From Actinomycetota bacterium (GTDB lineage: Bacteria; Actinomycetota; Actinomycetes; Nanopelagicales; Nanopelagicaceae): a stretch of 5,722 nt of DNA. Under the pieces are notes generated by a model. The model made no database searches, was not told where the DNA came from, and was given only the letters and a program-made list of their open reading frames with translations. This document shows positions 1 to 4,708 of this stretch, piece by piece (positions within the stretch are counted from its first letter, which is position 1; every line of letters starts with the position of its first letter). The stretch is taken from the NCBI GenBank assembly GCA_947490605.1, contig CANLHE010000059.1, positions 1-5,722 of the forward strand, read 5' to 3'. A program made the position numbers and the translations under genes.

Positions 1-716
1 CACTTCATTATTTGAATCAATTTGTTGATTTACACATTGGCGGAATTGATCTTCGTTTTCCTCACCATGAAAACGAGAGAGCGCAGTCAAACTCTGCAAT
101 AAATAAGGAGGCGGTTGCGCTTTGGATCCATGGTGAGCATCTTTTGTTTGAGGGCAGAAAAATGTCTAAAAGCAGTGGGAATGTTGTCTTAGTTTCAGAT
201 TTAATTGCAAAGCGACTAGATCCACTTTCCCTACGGCTTTGCTTTCTAGAAAATCGCTACCGAAGTCAGATGGATTTAAGTTGGGATAGTTTGAAAGCAG
301 CCCATCTTTTAATTCAAAGATGGCGTGAGAAGACTGCAATTTGGGCTGGTGATAAAAATATTGATAAAAATCAGGCTAATGAACTTATTGAGGAAATCGA
401 ATTAGATTTTAGTCAAGATCTTGATACCCCTAGGGCGTTACAAAAATTACGTGGAATTGAAAAATCTCAAACGATTAGCGATGGGGTTAAGTATAAAGTT
501 TTTAAAGCTGTTGATCAATTGTTTGGCCTAGATTTTTTTAAACCAGTTTCTAGAGATGACCTGCCTGCTGATCTTGAAAATTTATTGAAATTGCGCCAAT
601 CAGCTAGAAGTTCTGGAGATTTTAAAGAGAGTGATCGCCTACGTGATCTACTTGAAAAAAATGGAATAGCAGTAAAAGACAGTAAGGAAGGTCAGAGTTG
701 GGATTGGCAGCTTTAG
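1..716 (+). CDS. cysS: Cysteinyl-tRNA synthetase, C-terminal half (5' truncated by window)
   Basis: Class I aminoacyl-tRNA synthetase that activates cysteine with ATP and loads it onto tRNA-Cys in the cytoplasm. The reading frame is open from base 3 to the TAG at 714-716, giving 237 codons; the true start lies upstream, so any internal start such as TTG at 12 is an artefact. Seen: the FPHHENE block, whose first His and last Glu match zinc ligands H234 and E238 of the E. coli enzyme, then the KMSKS ATP-binding loop about 30 residues later (bases 159-173), then the helical anticodon-binding region. The C-terminal part (LRQSARSSGDFKESDRLRD, then GI.VKDS) is typical of CysS. By alignment with the 461-residue E. 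coli protein the missing part is roughly the first 210 residues. The paralogue MshC (mycothiol cysteine ligase) is less likely because the HHENE zinc site and CysS-type C-terminus are intact. The stop overlaps the end of the convergent membrane-protein gene. Confidence 0.95.
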   Translation, partial: LHYLNQFVDLHIGGIDLRFPHHENERAQSNSAINKEAVALWIHGEHLLFEGRKMSKSSGNVVLVSDLIAKRLDPLSLRLCFLENRYRSQMDLSWDSLKAAHLLIQRWREKTAIWAGDKNIDKNQANELIEEIELDFSQDLDTPRALQKLRGIEKSQTISDGVKYKVFKAVDQLFGLDFFKPVSRDDLPADLENLLKLRQSARSSGDFKESDRLRDLLEKNGIAVKDSKEGQSWDWQL

Positions 717-1036
717 CGAAAATTAGATTTTTTAACTATTAAGCCAAGCAATAATGCAACGAGGCCACCTAGTAGAAATAGATTTCCATATGTATTGCCA
801 TATATTAATAATTCATCTCCGGTACCGGGTGTACCAGCCTTTACGACCACAGCCAACCAAGCCAGCGCGGCGATTAATTGATAACTGATCTTAAATAGTG
901 TTTGACCAATCACTCTTATCCCTAAAAAGGTTAAAATTAAAGATGCAACATAACCATATGGTGAGTAAAGGTTATGAAGCAGCGTCGCACTAAATCCAAT
1001 TAATGCACCAAAAATTATTGATTTAATAACATTCAT
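713..1036 (-). CDS. Small four-helix membrane protein, DUF6113-like, coupled to mshB
   Basis: A 107-residue integral membrane protein of unknown function. Seen: four hydrophobic segments at about residues 4-22, 27-46, 51-66 and 83-101, with a polar loop (KAGTPGTGDELL, 66-77) before the last helix and a short basic tail. No signal peptide cleavage site or catalytic motif is visible. The pattern of a Gly/Asp loop followed by a GN.FLLGG..A-type last helix resembles the DUF6113 proteins that I recall next to mshB in Streptomyces; this assignment is from memory and not checked. The ATG (1036-1034) overlaps the mshB TGA in an ATGA arrangement, so translation is probably by re-initiation after mshB; no strong ribosome binding site precedes it. 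Its 3' end overlaps the cysS stop codon. A link to mycothiol metabolism is guilt by association only. Confidence 0.8.
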   Translation of the reverse strand: MNVIKSIIFGALIGFSATLLHNLYSPYGYVASLILTFLGIRVIGQTLFKISYQLIAALAWLAVVVKAGTPGTGDELLIYGNTYGNLFLLGGLVALLLGLIVKKSNFR

Positions 1037-1905
1037 TGTTTAATTCCAGCAAATAAATCTAATTCTCTGCCATTTTCATCAAAAGGTGCTGTTTTCTCTC
1101 CTTTAACGAGTGTGTAGTACTCATCTCCCCATACCGATAAGCCAAGATTATTTGAAAGTGCAAAGAAAGGGCCGTCTACAGAAATTTGAGTTGCATGTGC
1201 TTTCATTGCAGCTAGTTTTTGTGGCACAAACTCTGAGGCATGAACTACTGACGTAACTAATTCATCTGGTTTTGCAAATGGCAGATCATCAACACTTTCA
1301 GCGCCAAAGAAGTCAGATCCAACCTCTTTCATCTTTTCAATACCCATTTGAATTACTGATCGTGGCATCGTGTTCCAATATATTTTTTCAATTTTCCAGC
1401 CATTTATTTCTGCAATCTCAGCTGCGCGCATGGCAACACGGTGGGCTTTAATATGATCCGGGTGCCCATATCCACCAAATTCATCGTATGTAATTAACAC
1501 CTGCGGTTTGATTTCCAAAATAATCTTAACTAATTCATTTGCAGATTCATCTAAATCTGATTGCCAAAACACATCTGTGCGATCATTTTGAGGCATACCC
1601 ATCATGCCGCTATCACGCCATTTTTTATTTGGGGCTCCTAAAAATCTAAAATCTGCAATGCCAAGATGAGCCATTGCATCTTTTAACTCAATTTCCCGAT
1701 GTTGACCAAGTTTGTCATCTTTATCACTAGCTAAACTGGCTAGCTCTGCAACTAATACTTCACCCTCTTCACCTCTTGTGCAGGTAACTAAAGTTACTTG
1801 GGCACCATCTTTTGCGTACTTAGCCATAGTTACGCCATTGTTGATCGTTTCATCGTCAGGATGGGCATGGACTAATAACAATCTTTTTGATGCGCTCACC
1901 CGCAC
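1033..1905 (-). CDS. mshB: MshB, GlcNAc-Ins deacetylase of mycothiol biosynthesis
   Basis: Zinc-dependent PIG-L/LmbE-family deacetylase that removes the acetyl group from GlcNAc-inositol to give GlcN-inositol, to which MshC then joins cysteine; cytoplasmic. Seen in the 290-residue product: HAHPDDET (13-20) with zinc ligands H15 and D18 and likely catalytic base D17; TCTRGEEGEV (41-50); RDSGMMG (97-103); and YDEFGGYGHPDH (140-151) carrying H148 and the third zinc ligand H151. TCTRGEEGEV, RDSGMMG and GGYGHPDH fit MshB better than the paralogue Mca (mycothiol S-conjugate amidase), though some overlap in activity is known for the family. The start is GTG at 1905, chosen because a TATAGT hexamer ends 6 nt before it and no Shine-Dalgarno is seen; a second in-frame GTG at 1899-1897 (residue 3) is the alternative. 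First gene of a two-gene operon, divergent from tetR. Confidence 0.93.
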   Translation of the reverse strand: MRVSASKRLLLVHAHPDDETINNGVTMAKYAKDGAQVTLVTCTRGEEGEVLVAELASLASDKDDKLGQHREIELKDAMAHLGIADFRFLGAPNKKWRDSGMMGMPQNDRTDVFWQSDLDESANELVKIILEIKPQVLITYDEFGGYGHPDHIKAHRVAMRAAEIAEINGWKIEKIYWNTMPRSVIQMGIEKMKEVGSDFFGAESVDDLPFAKPDELVTSVVHASEFVPQKLAAMKAHATQISVDGPFFALSNNLGLSVWGDEYYTLVKGEKTAPFDENGRELDLFAGIKQ

Positions 1906-1911
1906 AATATA

Positions 1912-1917
1912 ACTATA
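1912..1917 (-). promoter_or_regulatory. mshB -10 hexamer, leaderless geometry
   Basis: On the minus strand TATAGT is followed by 6 nt (TATATT) and then the GTG start at 1905. With normal spacing this puts the transcript start at the G of the GTG, so the mRNA would have no leader. No good -35 is seen at 17-18 bp; that position falls within the 1937-1949 palindrome, and a TTGTCA further upstream gives only 14 bp spacing. Confidence 0.55.
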
Positions 1918-1930
1918 AATGTAATAAAAA

Positions 1931-1960
1931 CTGACAATATCTTAGATATGAGATTAGAAT
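1931..1960 (+). promoter_or_regulatory. tetR promoter (CTGACA, 18 bp, TAGAAT), leaderless
   Basis: CTGACA at 1931-1936 matches the -35 consensus at five of six positions, followed by an 18-bp spacer and TAGAAT at 1955-1960, also five of six against TATAAT. The ATG of tetR begins 6 nt after the hexamer, so the A of the ATG would be the transcription start. No Shine-Dalgarno sequence precedes the ATG. This is the best sigma70-type promoter in the window. Confidence 0.65.
1937..1949. promoter_or_regulatory. 13-bp perfect palindrome, candidate TetR operator
   Basis: ATATCT-T-AGATAT is a perfect inverted repeat with 6-bp arms around one central base. It lies in the 61-bp spacer between mshB and tetR, exactly between the -35 (1931-1936) and -10 (1955-1960) of the tetR promoter and over the expected -35 position of mshB. 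That is a classical place for an autoregulatory TetR operator, and binding could repress both directions. It is shorter and more AT-rich than many TetR operators, and a palindrome in AT-rich DNA can arise by chance, so the role is inferred. Confidence 0.45.
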
Positions 1961-1966
1961 TAAAGA

Positions 1967-2575
1967 ATGACTGATGATAAATCCGCTCGCCTGCCCCGTG
2001 ATGAGCGACGAGCACAGTTGCTAATCGCAGCACTTGAAGTATTTACTGTTGCCGGATATCACTCCGCTGCCATGGATGAAATTGCAGATCGCGCCAATGT
2101 TAGTAAACCAGTTTTATACCAACACTTTCCATCTAAATTAGATCTTTACCTTGCAGTACTAGATATGCATATTGACTCACTTGTCTTTGCAATTCAAAAA
2201 GCAATTGCTTCAAATCGTGAGAACTCTTCTAGAGTTGCAGCCACTGTTGAGGCTTACTTTGGGTTTATTGATTCTGAAGGTGAAGCATTTAGATTGTTGT
2301 TTGAAAGCGATATGAGCTTGGAGCCACAAGTAAGGGAGCGGTTAAACCGAATGACTTACGACTGTGCTGCGGCGGTTAGTGCAGTTATCTCAATTGATAC
2401 TGGATTGGGTAAAGAAGAGTCAATGATGCTGGCTGTTGGAATTATCGGAACTGTTCAAACCGCTGCTCGTCACTGGTTAGACCGTGATGGCAAGATTGAC
2501 CGCAAGCGGGCAACTGAATTAGTGATGAATCTAATCTGGCGGGGAATCTCCGGGTTTCCTAAGTCACAATCTTAA
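1967..2575 (+). CDS. TetR/AcrR-family transcriptional regulator (Rv3208-like)
   Basis: A 202-residue one-component repressor, the normal size for the family. Seen: an N-terminal DNA-binding domain at about residues 13-60, with the helix-turn-helix at about 37-56 (MDEIADRANVSKPVLYQHFP) and the usual K after FPS; the remainder (about 65-195) is an all-helical ligand-binding and dimerisation domain including AFRLLFESDMSLEPQVRERL. The DNA-binding domain and the following DUF3107 gene recall Mycobacterium Rv3208-Rv3208A (from memory). The ligand is unknown and cannot be read from the sequence. The ATG at 1967 fits the leaderless promoter just upstream. It is divergent from mshB over 61 bp that hold a perfect palindrome, so autoregulation and control of mshB are plausible inferences. 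DUF3107 follows 37 bp downstream on the same strand. Confidence 0.92.
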   Translation: MTDDKSARLPRDERRAQLLIAALEVFTVAGYHSAAMDEIADRANVSKPVLYQHFPSKLDLYLAVLDMHIDSLVFAIQKAIASNRENSSRVAATVEAYFGFIDSEGEAFRLLFESDMSLEPQVRERLNRMTYDCAAAVSAVISIDTGLGKEESMMLAVGIIGTVQTAARHWLDRDGKIDRKRATELVMNLIWRGISGFPKSQS

Positions 2576-2576
2576 A

Positions 2577-2606
2577 TTCGCAATGTTGCTGGCAAATAGA
2601 TAGAGT
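2577..2606 (+). promoter_or_regulatory. Possible internal leaderless promoter of the DUF3107 gene
   Basis: TTCGCA (2577-2582, four of six to the -35 consensus), 18 bp, then TAGAGT (2601-2606), ending 6 nt before the ATG at 2613. The spacings are the same as in the tetR promoter. It lies in the 37-bp gap after tetR, so the gene may have its own transcript besides read-through from tetR. The weak -35 limits confidence. Confidence 0.45.
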
Positions 2607-2612
2607 TAAGTT

Positions 2613-2876
2613 ATGGCTACAACAAAATCCACTGCTAAAAGTTCAGCAAGAACTGATGTGAAAATTGGTATTTCAGATAGTACACAAGAGTTAAATATTG
2701 AATGCGAAAATTCTCAGTCTGAGGTAATTGCAAAAGTAACCGAAGCAATAAAATCTTCTTCTGTTTTATCCCTTAGCGATAGCAAAGGGCGAGAAATTTT
2801 GGTTCCTTTCAACAAAATTAGCTATGTAGAGGTTGGCGAATCTGCTGATCGTCGAGTTGGCTTTGCTAGCCAATAA
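2613..2876 (+). CDS. DUF3107 family protein (TB9.4/Rv3208A-like)
   Basis: A small cytoplasmic actinobacterial protein (87 residues) of unknown function. Seen: the core from residue 16, VKIGISDSTQEL, then LSLSDSKGREILVPFNKISYVEVG and ADRRVGF near the C-terminus; the D.KGR..LVP...I.YVE.G...RRVGF pattern is that of DUF3107. Residues 1-15 are a Ser/Thr/Lys/Ala-rich extension ahead of where family members usually begin. A GTG at 2658 (V16) would give a protein of usual start, but the leaderless-type TAGAGT hexamer 6 nt before the ATG at 2613 favours the longer form. It follows tetR by 37 bp, a pairing also found in mycobacteria, so the two probably share a regulon. No catalytic motif or membrane segment is visible. 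Its stop is 9 bp from the stop of the convergent PHP gene. Confidence 0.88.
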   Translation: MATTKSTAKSSARTDVKIGISDSTQELNIECENSQSEVIAKVTEAIKSSSVLSLSDSKGREILVPFNKISYVEVGESADRRVGFASQ

Positions 2877-2885
2877 TTATTTAAT

Positions 2886-3734
2886 TTAAACCGTAATAAC
2901 CCTGCGAGCATTTGCTCGAGATTCAAGCCTGTCCCATTCATCTGGATTAGTTGTGTATTCACCTAAAGAGTTTAGTTTTCCATTACCGTGATAATCACTT
3001 GCCCCAGTCATTACAAGATTAGATCCGCTAGCAAGTGCAATTAATTGCTTTTTCTCATCTGGTGAATGATCACGATGATCAACCTCAATTCCATCCAAAC
3101 CTGAATCAATTAGTGAGCCGAATGTTTCAAATGAAATTGTTCGCCCTCGATGAGATGCCATTGGATGTGCAATCACGCTGACGCCCCCAGCGGCTTTTAT
3201 CAATGCAATCGCAGCTTCTGGCGTCGGTGAGTAGTGTGAAACATAATATTTTGAGTTGTTATGCAGCATCTGAGTAAATGCTTCATCCCTACTAGCTACA
3301 ACACCTTTTTTAACTAATGCATCAGCAAGATGTGGTCGACCAAGAGTTGCGCCATCAGATAATTGCGCCAATACATCATTCATGGTGATATCAATTCCAG
3401 CCTCGTTGATTCTTGCAATGATCTTTTCCATACGGCCATGGCGGTTTTCTCTAGTTTTTTCAAGTGTATTCATTAACTCACTATTGCTGGAATCAAATAG
3501 CAAGCCCAATATGTGAACACTAATTCCGTCAGTTGTTTGGCATGATATTTCCGCCCCTGGTACTAGTGATATGCCTGGGCGCAATGAATCGATTGCTTCT
3601 TGCCAACCACCAATTGAGTCATGATCAGTTAAGCCAATAATTGTAATCCCGGCTGCTAATGCTTTGTTAATTAGCTCAGATGGCTTATCTGTACCATCAC
3701 TGTAAGTTGAGTGAGTATGAAGGTCAATTTTCAA
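2886..3734 (-). CDS. PHP-domain metal-dependent phosphoesterase (TrpH/RNase AM-like)
   Basis: A 282-residue PHP-family protein, probably a phosphatase or 5'-3' exonuclease acting on nucleotides or short RNA, by analogy with E. coli RnmA (YciV/TrpH) and 3',5'-nucleotide bisphosphate phosphatases. Seen metal-site motifs in order: HTHSTYSDG (H6, H8, D13), TDHD (36-39), GAEIS (E62), VHILG (H74), GRPHLA (H135), IAHP (H190), EVDHRDH (218-223) and ASDYHG (D247, H249). All expected His/Asp positions are kept, so it should be active. The start is TTG at 3734-3732: the preceding codon is the TAA of the upstream transporter gene, in the same frame, so no earlier start is possible, and the essential HTH motif begins at residue 6. 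Translation is probably coupled to the transporter. The substrate is not determined by sequence. Confidence 0.9.
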   Translation of the reverse strand: MKIDLHTHSTYSDGTDKPSELINKALAAGITIIGLTDHDSIGGWQEAIDSLRPGISLVPGAEISCQTTDGISVHILGLLFDSSNSELMNTLEKTRENRHGRMEKIIARINEAGIDITMNDVLAQLSDGATLGRPHLADALVKKGVVASRDEAFTQMLHNNSKYYVSHYSPTPEAAIALIKAAGGVSVIAHPMASHRGRTISFETFGSLIDSGLDGIEVDHRDHSPDEKKQLIALASGSNLVMTGASDYHGNGKLNSLGEYTTNPDEWDRLESRANARRVITV

Positions 3735-4643
3735 TTATTTACTCTTTTCATCACTACTTGCTTGGTTCGATCGCAAAACAAACAATACACAACCAAAAAG
3801 TAGGCCAATAATTCCGGGAATTGTTCCGGCTGGTGGTTTTTGATCTAGCCAAATATAAGCCAAAATCGCACTCACTGGCACCTCGAAGAAAATTATTAAT
3901 GAGACAACCGCTGGTGAAACTCTTTTCAATGAGAAATTAAATAATGTATGTCCCAGTAATTGTGTTCCAATAATAAGACTGGTAAGTAAAAGCCATTCAT
4001 AACTTGAAAATCCAGTGAAGGGTGAATTAGTTAATAATACAATTGGTAACATTGATAATCCGCAAACAATATAACAAACTGATGTGAAAGTAGATGTTGA
4101 AATATCTCGCTGCACCTTTGCACCAATTACCATATATGCCGCACCTAACGCTCCCCCAACAACTGCCATTAAGTCTCCTTGAAAAGACCTAACAGAAAGA
4201 TTGAAATCGATACCAGTAATTACAATTACTGAAGCAAATGCAATTATCATCCCACCAAATGATTTTTTTGGAATATGCCCACCTGTTAACTTAACAAAAA
4301 TTGCAGCAAAGATTGGTTGAGTTGCAGTTAGTGCCGTTCCGGTTGCCACGGAAGTAAATTTCATCGCCCAAAAGAAACAAATAAAGTGAGCTCCCAAAAG
4401 TAATCCAGCTGTTACTGACCAACCAATTGCCCGCCGTTGTACTTTACTTTTCCACTCACCACGAGCTAGTGCGAATGGAAGCATGACCAAACCACCAATA
4501 ATGTTTCGCCAAAAAATCATGGTAGGAACCGGCATCTGACTTTTTGCGATTATTGGGCCTGATGCACCTACGCCAATAATTGCTGAGATCAAGAATGGGA
4601 TATCACGGCCAGTTGGAAGTTTGGTGTGATTCTGATCTTTCAT
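3735..4643 (-). CDS. EamA/DMT-family transporter, ten predicted helices
   Basis: A 302-residue inner-membrane permease of the drug/metabolite transporter superfamily. Seen: two EamA repeats of about five helices each (about residues 14-145 and 156-291). The first repeat ends with SVATGTALTATQPIFAAIF and the second has the matching SPAVVSLIIFFEVPVSAILAYIWLDQ, the conserved helix-4 region with the E.P..A signature (E254, P256). Members export amino acids, purines or other metabolites; the substrate here is unknown. The ATG at 4643 follows a TAGGTT hexamer by 7 nt and has no Shine-Dalgarno, suggesting a leaderless or near-leaderless mRNA. The TAA directly abuts the TTG of the PHP gene, so the two form one operon. 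It is divergent from the MgtE-N/CBS gene over 65 bp. The C-terminal tail (SNQASSDEKSK) is polar and cytoplasmic. Confidence 0.9.
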   Translation of the reverse strand: MKDQNHTKLPTGRDIPFLISAIIGVGASGPIIAKSQMPVPTMIFWRNIIGGLVMLPFALARGEWKSKVQRRAIGWSVTAGLLLGAHFICFFWAMKFTSVATGTALTATQPIFAAIFVKLTGGHIPKKSFGGMIIAFASVIVITGIDFNLSVRSFQGDLMAVVGGALGAAYMVIGAKVQRDISTSTFTSVCYIVCGLSMLPIVLLTNSPFTGFSSYEWLLLTSLIIGTQLLGHTLFNFSLKRVSPAVVSLIIFFEVPVSAILAYIWLDQKPPAGTIPGIIGLLFGCVLFVLRSNQASSDEKSK

Positions 4644-4657
4644 AGGGTAAAACCTAT
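4642..4657. repeat. Short inverted repeat over the transporter start
   Basis: ATAGG-gtaaaa-CCTAT, 5-bp arms with a 6-bp gap, covers the first bases of the transporter start codon and its -10-like hexamer (TAGGTT, 4656-4651 on the minus strand). It could be an operator or an RNA hairpin, but the arms are short and chance is a fair explanation. Confidence 0.25.
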
Positions 4658-4696
4658 CTGTAATTTAATTATTGTTATGAATTGGTATAGAGCCGA

Positions 4697-4702
4697 TACC
4701 CT
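4697..4702 (+). promoter_or_regulatory. -10-like hexamer, leaderless geometry, for the MgtE-N/CBS gene
   Basis: TACCCT fits TANNNT and is followed by 6 nt (TAGCCC) and the ATG at 4709. A TTGTTA at 4672-4677 could serve as a -35, but with a long 19-bp spacer. An alternative -10, TATAGA at 4686-4691, would give a leader of about 11 nt. No Shine-Dalgarno is present before the ATG. Confidence 0.4.
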
Positions 4703-4708
4703 TAGCCC

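Noticed and set aside
12..14. TTG as the start of the first gene
   Set aside because: The frame is open to the window edge and the protein begins in the middle of the CysS catalytic domain, so this is a truncated gene, not a short one.
1..716. MshC (mycothiol cysteine ligase) instead of CysS, given mshB nearby
   Set aside because: The HHENE zinc-site block and the CysS-type C-terminal region are both present, and MshC usually departs from CysS in these.
719..733. AAAAT-TAG-ATTTT inverted repeat followed by TT, as a cysS terminator
   Set aside because: The stem has only A-T pairs and would be very unstable; such repeats are expected by chance in this AT-rich DNA.
1712..1912. Open frame of 66 codons on +
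   Set aside because: It lies antisense to the N-terminal half of mshB, whose catalytic motifs fix the true frame; the translation shows no recognisable domain.
2905..2918. CGAGC-ATTT-GCTCG hairpin near the PHP/DUF3107 junction, as a terminator
   Set aside because: The 5-bp stem is perfect, but no T-run follows on either strand and it lies inside the PHP coding region (codons for the arginine/alanine-rich C-terminus).
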